A stretch of 64,000 nucleotides of DNA, taken from Amycolatopsis anabasis (GTDB taxonomy: Bacteria > Actinomycetota > Actinomycetes > Mycobacteriales > Pseudonocardiaceae). The notes beneath the pieces are model-generated. The model did not search any database and was not told the origin of the DNA. It saw nothing but the letters and a program-made list of their open reading frames with translations. Every line of letters starts with the position of its first letter. Within the stretch, counting starts at the first letter, position 1. Shown here piece after piece: positions 44,244 through 52,742 of this stretch. The DNA lies in contig NZ_VTHK01000029.1 in NCBI RefSeq assembly GCF_009765355.1, positions 62,001 to 126,000 of the forward strand, given 5' to 3'. Made by a program: the position numbers and the translations under genes.

Positions 44244-45431
44244 ATGGCTCATCCCTCCGGCCGCCATTTTCTCCAGATTCCCGGTCCCACCAACGTTCCC
44301 GACCGGGTTCTGCGCGCCATGTCGGCGCCCACGATCGACCACCGCGGCCCCGAGTTCGCCCGGCTCGCCACCGAGGTGCTGACCGCCGTGCGGCCGGTTT
44401 TCGGTACCACGCAACCGGTTGTCGTCTACCCGTCCTCCGGCACCGGCGCCTGGGAGGCGGCGCTGGTGAACACGCTCAGCCCCGGCGACCGCGTGCTCTG
44501 CTTCGAAACCGGTCACTTCGCCACGTTGTGGCGGGAGATGGCGCTGAAACTGGGCCTCGAGGTCGAGTTCGTGCCGGGGGACTGGCGCCACGGCGCGGAT
44601 CCGGCGGAGGCCCGCGCCCGGCTCGGGGCCGACACCGAGCACGCGATCAAGGCCGTGTGCCTGGTGCACAACGAAACCTCCACCGGCGTGACCAGCCGGG
44701 TCGCGGACGTCCGGCGCGCGCTGGACGATACCGGGCATCCGGCGCTGTTGCTCGTGGACACGATCTCCTCGCTCGGTTCGATCGACTACCGGCACGACGA
44801 GTGGGGCGTCGACGTGACGATCTCCTGCTCGCAGAAGGGGTTGATGCTGCCGCCCGGGCTCGGGTTCAACGCGGTCGGCGAAAAGGCCCTGCAGGCCGCG
44901 GAAACCGCGACCCTGCCCCGGTCCTACTGGGACTGGCGGCCGATCCTGGCGGCCAACGAACGCGGCTTCTTCCCGAGCACCCCGGCCACGAACCTGCTCT
45001 ACGGCCTGCGCGAAGCGCTGCGCATCCTCGACGAGGAAGGGCTGCCCGAGGTCTACGCGCGGCACGCCCGGCACGCCGAGGCGACCCGCGCGGCCGTGCG
45101 CGCCTGGGGACTGGAAGTGCTGTGCCTGGACGAACGGGAGTACTCGGGTTCGCTGACGGCCGTCCTGATGCCCGCCGAACACGACGCGGACAAGGTGCGC
45201 GAACTCGTCCTGGACCGGTTCGACATGTCGCTGGGCGCCGGGCTGGGGAAGCTGGCCGGACGGGTCTTCCGCATCGGCCACCTCGGCCACTTCAACGATC
45301 TGAGCCTCGCGGGCACCCTCGCCGGTGTCCAGATGGGACTCGAGCTCGCCCGCGTGCCGATCGAACCGGGCGGGGTCGACGCCGCGTTGCGCGTGCTGGC
45401 CCGGGACCAGGACTGGGGAGATCGGCGATGA
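44244..45431 (+). CDS. Serine-glyoxylate (alanine-glyoxylate type) aminotransferase
   Basis: A 395-residue class V aminotransferase: IPGPTNVPDRVLRAM, SSGTGAWEAALVN, HNETSTGV, LLVDTISSLGSIDYRHDEWGVD and the PLP Lys in SCSQKGLMLPPGL. It transfers an amino group from Ser or Ala to glyoxylate. GAAGGAGC precedes ATG 44244. Its stop overlaps the start of the FAD/FeS oxidase (ATGA), which ties it to glyoxylate made by that enzyme. Confidence 0.9.
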   Translation: MAHPSGRHFLQIPGPTNVPDRVLRAMSAPTIDHRGPEFARLATEVLTAVRPVFGTTQPVVVYPSSGTGAWEAALVNTLSPGDRVLCFETGHFATLWREMALKLGLEVEFVPGDWRHGADPAEARARLGADTEHAIKAVCLVHNETSTGVTSRVADVRRALDDTGHPALLLVDTISSLGSIDYRHDEWGVDVTISCSQKGLMLPPGLGFNAVGEKALQAAETATLPRSYWDWRPILAANERGFFPSTPATNLLYGLREALRILDEEGLPEVYARHARHAEATRAAVRAWGLEVLCLDEREYSGSLTAVLMPAEHDADKVRELVLDRFDMSLGAGLGKLAGRVFRIGHLGHFNDLSLAGTLAGVQMGLELARVPIEPGGVDAALRVLARDQDWGDRR

Positions 45432-48325
45432 CGAGCACGGCCGCCGACGCGGCGGAACTGGAAAACCGGTTGAGCAAGGAGATCGAAGGCGAGGTCCGGT
45501 TCGACGACTACACCCGGCACGTGTTCTCCCGCGACGCCAGCATGTACTCGATCACCCCGCTGGGCGTGGTGTTCCCGCGCCACACCGCGGACGTGGTCGC
45601 CGCGGTCTCGGCCGCGAAGGACCACGGCGTGCCGGTGGTGCCGCGGGGCGCGGGCACCAGCCTCGCCGGGCAGACCGTGGGGCCCGGCCTGGTGCTGGAC
45701 CTGTCCCGGCACCAGAACCGCATCCTGGAACTGGATCCCGGGGCGCGGGTGGCCCGGGTCGAGATGGGCGTCGTCCAGGACCAGCTCAACCGGGCCGCCG
45801 CGGCGCACGGGCTGATGTTCGGCCCGGACACCTCGACCAGCAATCGCGCGACGCTCGGCGGAATGATCGGCAACAATTCGGCCGGCAGCGGTTCGGTGCG
45901 GTACGGCATGACCATCGACCACGTCCGCGAACTCGACGTCGTGCTGTCCGACGCCAGCACCGCCCGGTTCGCGCCGGTCGGGGAAGCCGAACGGGCGCGC
46001 CGCGCGGAGGCGGCCACCCTGGAAGGCGCGCTCTACCGCGAGCTTCCCCGGCTCGTGGCGGGCAACCGGGCCGCGATCGAGCGGGGTTTCCCGACGTTCT
46101 GGCGGCGGGCCGGGGGCTACCGGCTCGACCGGCTGGCCGGCGGGACGCCCTTCGACCTCGCGAAGTTCGTCGTCGGCTCGGAGGGCACCCTGGCCGTGGC
46201 GACCGGCGCGCTGGTCGACCTGGTGCCCAAACCACGGCACACGGTGATCGCGGTCGGGCATTTCACCAGCACACCCGCGGCGATCGCGGCGACCGAGGAC
46301 GCGCTCTCCTGCGATCCGGCCGCGGTCGAGCTGATGGACCGGACCATCCTCGACCTGTCCCGGCAGAAGATCGAGTACGCCTCCCTCGGCGACATCCTCG
46401 AGGGCGATCCCGACGCGCTGCTGTTCGTCAGCTTCACCGGGGACGACGAGAAGGAACTGCGCGGGCGGCTGGGCGAGCTGGTCGGGCTCTGGCGCAAGCA
46501 CGGCCACGGCTACCACACGCTGGAAGCGGTCACCCCGAGCCAGCAGGGCGCGCTGATGAAGGTGCGCAAGTCCAGCCTCGGCCTGCTGATGGCGGCGAGC
46601 GTCGGCGCGCGGCGCCCGCTGGCGTTCGTCGAGGACACCGCCGTCGATCCCCGCCACCTCGCCGAATACACCGGTCGGTTCAAGGAAATCCTCGACCGGC
46701 ACGAGCTGGAGGCCGGTTTCTACGGGCACTGCTCGGTGGGCTGCTTGCACATCCGCCCGTTCGTGGACCTCACGAAACCGGACGAGGTGCACAAGATGCG
46801 CCGGGTCGCCGAGGAGGTCAAGGATCTGGTCGCCGAGTACGGCGGGGTCAACTCCAGCGAACACGGCGACGGCCTGGCGCGCAGCGAGTTCAACCGCGAG
46901 ATCTTCGGCGAGGAGCTGTACGAAGCCATGCGCGAGGTCAAGCGGTTGTTCGATCCGGGCAACGTGCTGAACCCCGGCAAGATCGTCGACGCGCCCTCGA
47001 TGACGGAGAACCTGCGCGACCGGGACGCCCTGCCCCCGGCGCCGCCCATCACCACGACACTGCGGTTCGAAGTGGTCGGCGGTATGCGGGGCGCCGCGGA
47101 CCGCTGCATGAACATCGGGCTGTGCCGCAAAGCCGGGCCGGGCGTGATGTGCCCGTCCTACCTCGCGACCAGGGAAGAGGAGCATTCCACCCGCGGCCGG
47201 GCCAACGCACTGGTGAAGGCGCTGTCCGAACCGGACCCGCATGCCGCGCTGGGCGGCGAGCGGTTGCACGAGATCCTCGACCTCTGCCTGATGTGCAAGG
47301 CGTGCAAGAGCGAATGCCCGATGAGCGTGGACATGGCTTCGCTCAAGGCGGAAACCCTCGCGCACCACCACGAGATCCACGGTGTCCCGCTGCGTTCGCG
47401 GCTGTTCGGTTCGATCCGCACGCTCAACCGGCTGGGCTCGGCGACGGCGCCGCTGTCCAACCTGCCCGGCCGGATCGGTTTCCTGCGCCGGATCCTGGAC
47501 CGCGCCGCCGGGATCACCCCGGCGCGCCCGCTGCCGCGGTTCGAGCGGGGCAACCTGCTGCGCTGGTTCCGGCGGCACCGGCGGGAGCCGGTCACCCAGG
47601 GCACGGTGAACTGGCTGCCCGATTCGTTCACCACCTTCACCGAACCGCGGATCGGGCGCGCCGCGGTCGAACTGCTGGAGCGCGCGGGCTGGCGGGTGGA
47701 ACTCGCGCGCGGCGGCTGCTGCGGGCGGTCGAGCCTGTCCAAGGGACTGCTCGACGACGCGAAGCGGAAGGCCGAGCGGCTGGTCACCGCGCTGGATCGG
47801 GACACCGAACCCGGTTCCCCGATCGTCGGCTGCGAACCGTCCTGCGTGTTCACCCTGCGCGACGAGCACCTCGCGCTGCTGCCGGACGATCCGGCCGTGC
47901 GTGCCGTGGCCGCGCGGGTGAAGCAGGTCGAGGAGTTGCTCACCGAGGCGATCGACGACGGCCGGTTGCGGCTGAGCGCGGATTCCTGGCCCGCCGGGCG
48001 GCGGATCGTGTACCACGGCCACTGCCACCAGAAGGCCGAGGTCGGCACGGCGGTCACGATGGCGCTGCTGAGCCGGATCCCCGGGGTGACGGTCGAGGAG
48101 ATCGACGCGGGCTGCTGCGGGATGGCCGGTTCGTTCGGCTTCGAATCCGAACACTACGAGACGTCCATGGCCGTCGGCCGGGACCGGTTGTTCCCGGCCC
48201 TGGCGGCCGAACCGGGGGACACCGTCGTCGCGGCGACCGGGGTGTCCTGCCGCCAGCAGATCTTCCACGGTGCGGGCCGCACCGCCTGGCACCCGCTCGA
48301 ACTGGTGCGCGCGGCACTCGCGTAG
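45428..48325 (+). CDS. FAD/4Fe-4S hydroxyacid dehydrogenase (GlcD-GlcF-type fusion)
   Basis: A 965-residue fusion. Residues 1-540 form a VAO-type FAD oxidase: VVPRGAGTSLAGQTV, MIGNNSAGSGSVRYG, FVVGSEGTLAVAT, HCSVGCLHIRPF and LFDPGNVLNPGKI. A ferredoxin region follows with C-x-NIGLC...GVMC and CLMCKACKSECP. The C terminus has two CCG-type cysteine blocks (GGCCGRSS with CEPSC, and GHCHQK with GCCGMAGSF). The layout matches D-lactate, D-2-hydroxyglutarate and glycolate dehydrogenases that pass electrons to the respiratory chain. The aminotransferase neighbour favours glycolate or another 2-hydroxyacid. Confidence 0.88.
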   Translation: MTSTAADAAELENRLSKEIEGEVRFDDYTRHVFSRDASMYSITPLGVVFPRHTADVVAAVSAAKDHGVPVVPRGAGTSLAGQTVGPGLVLDLSRHQNRILELDPGARVARVEMGVVQDQLNRAAAAHGLMFGPDTSTSNRATLGGMIGNNSAGSGSVRYGMTIDHVRELDVVLSDASTARFAPVGEAERARRAEAATLEGALYRELPRLVAGNRAAIERGFPTFWRRAGGYRLDRLAGGTPFDLAKFVVGSEGTLAVATGALVDLVPKPRHTVIAVGHFTSTPAAIAATEDALSCDPAAVELMDRTILDLSRQKIEYASLGDILEGDPDALLFVSFTGDDEKELRGRLGELVGLWRKHGHGYHTLEAVTPSQQGALMKVRKSSLGLLMAASVGARRPLAFVEDTAVDPRHLAEYTGRFKEILDRHELEAGFYGHCSVGCLHIRPFVDLTKPDEVHKMRRVAEEVKDLVAEYGGVNSSEHGDGLARSEFNREIFGEELYEAMREVKRLFDPGNVLNPGKIVDAPSMTENLRDRDALPPAPPITTTLRFEVVGGMRGAADRCMNIGLCRKAGPGVMCPSYLATREEEHSTRGRANALVKALSEPDPHAALGGERLHEILDLCLMCKACKSECPMSVDMASLKAETLAHHHEIHGVPLRSRLFGSIRTLNRLGSATAPLSNLPGRIGFLRRILDRAAGITPARPLPRFERGNLLRWFRRHRREPVTQGTVNWLPDSFTTFTEPRIGRAAVELLERAGWRVELARGGCCGRSSLSKGLLDDAKRKAERLVTALDRDTEPGSPIVGCEPSCVFTLRDEHLALLPDDPAVRAVAARVKQVEELLTEAIDDGRLRLSADSWPAGRRIVYHGHCHQKAEVGTAVTMALLSRIPGVTVEEIDAGCCGMAGSFGFESEHYETSMAVGRDRLFPALAAEPGDTVVAATGVSCRQQIFHGAGRTAWHPLELVRAALA

Positions 48326-48394
48326 CTCCTTCTTTCCCACCGCACGAGGAGGTGGTCGTCCGGCCCGAGTGGCTCGATCCGTCCATTGCGGACA

Positions 48395-48522
48395 CCCGCA
48401 CCGAAGGGGAGTATCCCGGCCGCGGTGGTGTCGTCATCACGGAAGCGGCGCCCGCGTGGCGGGCCGCCGATCCCGGCGCCACCGGTCGGCGCGAGTTCGC
48501 GCCGGGGGAGAGACCTCCGGCT
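48395..48522 (+). promoter_or_regulatory. yybP-ykoY-type manganese riboswitch candidate upstream of TerC
   Basis: The TerC leader carries the blocks expected of this riboswitch in actinobacteria: AAGGGGAGTATCCCGGC (48404-48420), TCGTCATCAC (48431-48440) and GGGGGAGAGACCTCCGGC (about 48504-48521), with GC-rich pairing arms between. The family commonly sits in front of TerC and other Mn exporters, and Mn2+ turns expression on. The TerC ribosome site lies 40 bases further on. Confidence 0.75.
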
Positions 48523-48561
48523 GTTTCCCGACGCCCGAGTGCTCCCCGGAGGTGCCCTGTC

Positions 48562-49494
48562 ATGAACGTGCCCAGTTGGCTGTGGTTCGCCACGATCGGC
48601 GGACTCGTCGCCGTGATCGTGGCCGATCTGCTCGTCGTCGGCCGCGTCCCGCATGCGGTGACCCTGCGCGAGACGACCCGCTGGGTCCTGTGTTACGTGG
48701 GCCTGGCGGTCCTGTTCGGCCTCGGCGTGTGGCTGCTCGCCGGGGGAAGGGCCGGCGGCGAGTTCTTCGCCGGATACGTCACCGAGTATTCGCTGTCGCT
48801 GGACAACCTGTTCGTGTTCGCGGTCATCATGTCCTCGCTCGCGGTCCCGGCGGCCAACCAGCACCGGGTGCTGCTGTTCGGCATCGTGATCGCGCTGGTC
48901 CTGCGCGGCGCGTTCATCGCGGTGGGCGCCGCCGCGGTCGCGCGGTTCACCTGGGTGTTCTTCCTCTTCGCCGCCGTGCTGCTCTACACCGCGGTGAACC
49001 TGATCCGGCAGGGGCTCGGCGACGACGAGGAGTGGCGGGAAGGCCGGTTCCTGCGGCTGGTGCGGCGCGTGCTGCCGGTGACCCCGATGATGCTGGTGAT
49101 GCTCGCGATCGGGACCACCGACCTGCTGTTCGCGCTCGACTCGATCCCGGCGATCTTCGGGCTGACCCGGGAGCCCTACCTGGTGTTCACCGCGAACGCG
49201 TTCGCCCTGATGGGGTTGCGCCAGTTGTACTTCCTGCTCGGCGGCCTGCTGCGGAGGCTGGTCTACCTGTCCTACGGGCTCGCCGTGATCCTCGCGTTCA
49301 TCGGCGTGAAGATGGTCTTGCACGCGTTGCACGAGAACTCGCTGCCGTTCCTCAACGGGGGCCGCCCGGTCCCGGTGCCCGAGGTGGGGATCGGGCTCTC
49401 GCTGGGCGTCATCACCGGTGTCCTGGCGGTGACGACCGTCGCCAGCCTGCTCGCGGCGCGCCGCGCCGGGGCACGGGTAACCTCCGGTGGGTGA
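48562..49494 (+). CDS. TerC family integral membrane protein (probable Mn2+ exporter or metallation factor)
   Basis: A 310-residue protein with about nine transmembrane helices. TerC motifs are YVTEYSLSLDNLFVFAVI and LAIGTTDLLFALDSIPAIFG, which place acidic residues inside the membrane. It ends with ALMGLRQLYFLLGGLL. GGAGGTG precedes ATG 48562. The riboswitch-like leader supports Mn homeostasis. The next gene starts inside its stop codon. Confidence 0.9.
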   Translation: MNVPSWLWFATIGGLVAVIVADLLVVGRVPHAVTLRETTRWVLCYVGLAVLFGLGVWLLAGGRAGGEFFAGYVTEYSLSLDNLFVFAVIMSSLAVPAANQHRVLLFGIVIALVLRGAFIAVGAAAVARFTWVFFLFAAVLLYTAVNLIRQGLGDDEEWREGRFLRLVRRVLPVTPMMLVMLAIGTTDLLFALDSIPAIFGLTREPYLVFTANAFALMGLRQLYFLLGGLLRRLVYLSYGLAVILAFIGVKMVLHALHENSLPFLNGGRPVPVPEVGIGLSLGVITGVLAVTTVASLLAARRAGARVTSGG

Positions 49495-49883
49495 CTCGCC
49501 GGAAGCTCGTCCTCGCCGTCGTGGTGGCCGTACTGGGGGCCTGGCTCGTGCTGGTGACCGTCCTCATCGCGCGCCAGCCGGATGCCGGGGTGTCCTCGCC
49601 GGACGAACTGCGGGGCAGGTTCGAATCCGCGCTGAACGCCTTCGATGCGCAGCAACTGGAGGACCTCGTCGACTACCCGCCGAACGGCGCCGAGGACTTC
49701 ACGAAGTCCTATGTGGACGAGCTGCGGAGCGCGGGGGCGCACGACGTGGTGGTGACCCTGGCGCCGGACGCGCGAGTGGCCCGGGTGACCGGAAAGCGAG
49801 CCGACGGCAGCGCCTTCTCGTTCGCCGTGACCGTGCGGGAACACGACGGCCGCTGGCGGCTGGAGCTGACCCCGCCGATCTGA
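49491..49883 (+). CDS. Small membrane-anchored protein, function unknown, coupled to TerC
   Basis: A 130-residue protein: one N-terminal transmembrane helix (about residues 5-26), then an extracytoplasmic NTF2-like segment (SPDELRGRFESALNAFDAQQLEDLVDYPP, FSFAVTVREHDGRWRLELTPP) with the alternating pattern of SnoaL/DUF4878-type folds. GTG 49491 overlaps the TerC stop by GTGA. No catalytic motif is seen. It may assist TerC, or simply share its mRNA. Confidence 0.7.
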   Translation: MTRRKLVLAVVVAVLGAWLVLVTVLIARQPDAGVSSPDELRGRFESALNAFDAQQLEDLVDYPPNGAEDFTKSYVDELRSAGAHDVVVTLAPDARVARVTGKRADGSAFSFAVTVREHDGRWRLELTPPI

Positions 49884-50189
49884 CTACCGGGCCTTGCGGA
49901 ACGGCCAGAACCCGCGGACCGGCCGCGCGGCGTCGAGCAGGGCGGGGGCGTGTTCGCGCACCGCGGACTCCAGCTGGCGGAAGCTCGGGTTCACCATCGC
50001 GTGCGTGCCGACGAACACGGTCGGCACGGTCTCGTTGCCGTCGGCGACCGAGCGCACCCGGGCCGCGGCTTCCGGATCCGCCCAGATGTCGATCTCCCGC
50101 ACCGGCAGTCCGCTGCGCCGCACCCGGCGGCGCAGCGCCAGGCAGAACGGGCACCCGGGCCGCCAGTAGAACTCGATCGCGGTGGTCAT
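49884..50189 (-). CDS. Mycoredoxin/glutaredoxin-like protein
   Basis: A 101-residue glutaredoxin-fold protein with C13-P-F-C16, then ETVPTVFVGTHAMVNPS (cis-Pro and thiol-binding region). Actinobacteria use such proteins to reduce mycothiol mixed disulfides. GGGAGA precedes ATG 50189. The gene directly abuts the end of the convergent membrane protein gene. Confidence 0.88.
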   Translation of the reverse strand: MTTAIEFYWRPGCPFCLALRRRVRRSGLPVREIDIWADPEAAARVRSVADGNETVPTVFVGTHAMVNPSFRQLESAVREHAPALLDAARPVRGFWPFRKAR

Positions 50190-50329
50190 CGGTCTCCCAT
50201 GCGGACGGAGGGGCACCGTCCATCTTGCCGCACCGGGTACCGGGGCACACGGGAACCGAGGTCCGGAGACCGGGGGAGCGGTGGTCGTGCCATCATGGAG
50301 CCGGAGGGTGTGCGTCGGAGGGGGACGGG

Positions 50330-50701
50330 GTGGTTTCGGTGGCCGAGTCGCGCGCCGGTGCCCGGGTGCTCGAAGGCACCGATCCCCGTGTCGCCGCGCC
50401 GTTGTTCAAGGCGCTCGGCGACCCGGTCCGGATTCGGCTCGTCGCCCTGGTCCGCCAGTCACCCCAAGGCGAGGCCTGCTTCTGCGAGCTCGCCGACGAG
50501 TTCGACCTCGCCCAGTCGTCCCTGAGCCACCACCTCAAGATGCTCGTCGAAGCGGGCATCCTGTCCCGGGAACGCCGGGGCACCTGGAGCTGGTACCGCG
50601 TCGAACCGGAACCCTTGCAAGCCCTGGAAACCCTGCTGCGACCCGGTGGACCGCTGCGCGACGAGCAGCCCCGCCGCCCCCGGTCCAGCGGCTGCGGCTG
50701 A
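50330..50701 (+). CDS. ArsR/SmtB family metalloregulator
   Basis: A 123-residue winged helix: FKALGDPVRIRLVALV, an EACFCELADEF pair of cysteines at the classic ArsR alpha-3 position, then LAQSSLSHHLKMLVEAGIL. The CxC pair suggests As(III)/Sb(III) or a similar soft metal as ligand. A further Cys lies in the C-terminal SSGCG tail. GGAGGGGG precedes GTG 50330. No arsenic resistance genes are adjacent. Confidence 0.87.
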   Translation: MVSVAESRAGARVLEGTDPRVAAPLFKALGDPVRIRLVALVRQSPQGEACFCELADEFDLAQSSLSHHLKMLVEAGILSRERRGTWSWYRVEPEPLQALETLLRPGGPLRDEQPRRPRSSGCG

Positions 50702-50707
50702 TCCGGG

Positions 50708-52183
50708 TCACCGCAGGAATTCGGTGAGGATCCCCGGCGCGGCCTCGTCCGCGAAGCCCGGCGCCTCGGCGGCGGCGAGATCGGGAATGCGGTAACCCTC
50801 CTCGCCCGCGGCGACCGCGGCGGTCAACGTCACCACACCGGCCCTGCGGGCGAACGGGGACGAGGAGAACGTCCAGGCGACGATGCCGGAGCGGCGCAGC
50901 GCCACCGAATCACGGCTGAAGGTCCCGGAGCGGGCGAGCAGGTGGCGCTCGTCGAGGCCGTGCCCCAGGTTGCGGTACGCGTCGGCGGCCAGCCACCAGA
51001 CGACCGGCGTCGCGAGCAGCGGGAAGAGCCACGCGCAGTGCAGCAGGACCGGGGTGAACAGGACGCCGAGGATCGCCAGTGCCGCGGTCAGCGGCAGCAC
51101 CACCAGCGACAGGCCGCGCAGGATCCGGCGCCGCAGCGCGACCCGCGGGTGGCGGCGCAGGGCGCGGTCGAACCACGGGCCGCCCAGGACGCGGGACGCC
51201 ACGCGGAGCGCCTCCGCGCGCGGGGCGGGCGGCAGCAGCGCGCTGCGCCGCCGGTTCTCCTCGGCGTTCCCGAGCCCGCTCACGACCGCCGTCACCTTCG
51301 CACCGCCCCCGGCCCGCAGCAGCAGCGGTTCGCTCAGCACGACACCGCGCAGGCGGCGCCGTTCCATCGACACCGAACGCGTGGTGCACAGGCCGCGCCG
51401 GACGTGCAGCGTGCCCGCGTCCGTCCATTCCAGACGGAACCGCCACCAGTTCTCGACGTGGAGCGCGATCGCCCCCAGCGCGCCGAGCGCGGCGAGGGCG
51501 AGCACGGCCAGCGGAACGGTGAGCCACAGGGCGCTCGCACCGAAATCCTCGAACGCCTGCCGGAGGAAACCGATGCGCCACGGTTCGACGCCGACGCCGT
51601 CGAGGATCCGGTAGGCGGTTCCGGCCACCACGAAGACACCGCCGAAGATCCAGAACGTCAGCGGGGCGTACCGCACCCACCGCGGATTCCAGGCGGCGAG
51701 CACCGGTTCACCGGTGGCCCCGACTTCCGCGTGCCGCGTCAATTCCGCGCGCAGCCGCTCCGCCGCGGCCCGGGTGAGGGCGTCCACGCGCAGGTCGCCG
51801 TCGCCCGCCGTGCCGATGGCGACGACGGTGAGCCCGAGCAGGCGGTGCAGCGGGCTCGCGGTCAGGTCGACGTTCCGGATCCGGTGCAGCGGAACCGAAC
51901 GCAGGGTCCGGGTCACCAGGCCCGACCGCAGCTCGAAGTGGTCCGCGGTCACCCGGTAACGCGTGCGCCGCCAGCGGATCAGCCCAGCCGCGCTGAGCAC
52001 GCCGAAGGTCACCACGAGGGCGCCCAGCGTGCTCCACGCGCGCCAGCCGAGCCGGCCACCCGTCGCCAGCGCCGCCAGCCCGATCGAGGTCAGCGGCGCG
52101 AGCAGCCACGCGCAGTGCACCGCGATCATGCGCGGATCCAGGGTGCGCCAGGCGACCTCGGCCCGGACCGCGAGCCGGTTCAC
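50708..52183 (-). CDS. PH-domain (bPH2/YdbT-like) membrane protein
   Basis: A 491-residue protein with three bacterial PH-like repeats (motifs such as RYRVTADHFELRSGLVTRTLRSVPLHRIRNVDL) alternating with paired transmembrane helices. GTG 52183 overlaps the stop of its partner by GTGA. YdbS/YdbT-like pairs occur across Gram-positive bacteria; their role is linked to the envelope but not settled. Confidence 0.85.
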   Translation of the reverse strand: MNRLAVRAEVAWRTLDPRMIAVHCAWLLAPLTSIGLAALATGGRLGWRAWSTLGALVVTFGVLSAAGLIRWRRTRYRVTADHFELRSGLVTRTLRSVPLHRIRNVDLTASPLHRLLGLTVVAIGTAGDGDLRVDALTRAAAERLRAELTRHAEVGATGEPVLAAWNPRWVRYAPLTFWIFGGVFVVAGTAYRILDGVGVEPWRIGFLRQAFEDFGASALWLTVPLAVLALAALGALGAIALHVENWWRFRLEWTDAGTLHVRRGLCTTRSVSMERRRLRGVVLSEPLLLRAGGGAKVTAVVSGLGNAEENRRRSALLPPAPRAEALRVASRVLGGPWFDRALRRHPRVALRRRILRGLSLVVLPLTAALAILGVLFTPVLLHCAWLFPLLATPVVWWLAADAYRNLGHGLDERHLLARSGTFSRDSVALRRSGIVAWTFSSSPFARRAGVVTLTAAVAAGEEGYRIPDLAAAEAPGFADEAAPGILTEFLR

Positions 52184-52683
52184 GTGGCGTCCCCGGGCAC
52201 GGCCTGCGCGGCCGCGCCGATCCGCCGCGCGAGTTCCCGGGCGTCGGCGTCGGCGAGTCCGGCGATCCGCACGTTTCCCGCGGTGGAGGCCGTGGTGACG
52301 ACGATCGTGGCCAGGCCGAGGGATTGCTGGATCGGCCCGCGCACGGTGTCCACGGTCTGCACCCGCGAAAGCGGCGCGATCCGCCGCTTCTGCCAGAACC
52401 ATCCGCTCGCCGAGTACACCGCGAACTCGCCCAGTTCCCACGCGTGCACCCGGTACCGCCAGCGCGGCATGACCACCAGGTAGCCGAGCGCGGGCAGTAC
52501 CAGCGTGACCAGCAGCAACGGGCCGAGCCACACCAGGGCTCCGGGGAAGAACAGCAGCGACAGGACGAGCAGGGCCAGCGCGGTCACCAGCGCCGGGCCG
52601 GAGGGAACCACCAGGGCCTGCAGGGTCCACCACCGCCGGGCCCGGGCGTCGACCCGGTGCGCCGGGGGCCGGAGTTCACGCAT
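52180..52683 (-). CDS. PH-domain (bPH2/YdbS-like) membrane protein
   Basis: A 167-residue partner of the larger PH protein: two transmembrane helices at about residues 22-75 and one PH-like domain (RYRVHAWELGEFAVYSASG, RIAPLSRVQTVDT). GGAAAGGTG precedes ATG 52683. An inverted repeat with an inner dyad lies directly upstream, so the pair may be controlled by the adjacent TetR. Confidence 0.85.
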   Translation of the reverse strand: MRELRPPAHRVDARARRWWTLQALVVPSGPALVTALALLVLSLLFFPGALVWLGPLLLVTLVLPALGYLVVMPRWRYRVHAWELGEFAVYSASGWFWQKRRIAPLSRVQTVDTVRGPIQQSLGLATIVVTTASTAGNVRIAGLADADARELARRIGAAAQAVPGDAT

Positions 52684-52694
52684 CGCACACCTTT

Positions 52695-52741
52695 CCAGGT
52701 CGGCCGTATTGGCAAGCACTTTACCAAGTCGGCCGACCTGG
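52695..52741. promoter_or_regulatory. Nested inverted repeats between the PH operon and tetR
   Basis: Perfect 12-base outer arms CCAGGTCGGCCG (52695-52706) and CGGCCGACCTGG (52730-52741). The loop holds a 19-bp dyad TTGGNAA-N5-TTNCCAA at 52709-52727. The inner dyad is TetR-operator-like and sits 26 bases before the PH gene start; the outer arms may double as the tetR terminator. Confidence 0.55.
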
Positions 52742-52742
52742 A

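Noticed and set aside
45053..48340. Very long antisense frames opposite the oxidase and other genes
   Set aside because: High GC keeps antisense frames open; they show Arg/Gly/Pro/Ala-rich composition without domains, while the opposite strand encodes clear enzymes.
50330..50701. Arsenic resistance locus
   Set aside because: Only the ArsR gene is present; no transporter or reductase gene of an ars operon lies nearby.
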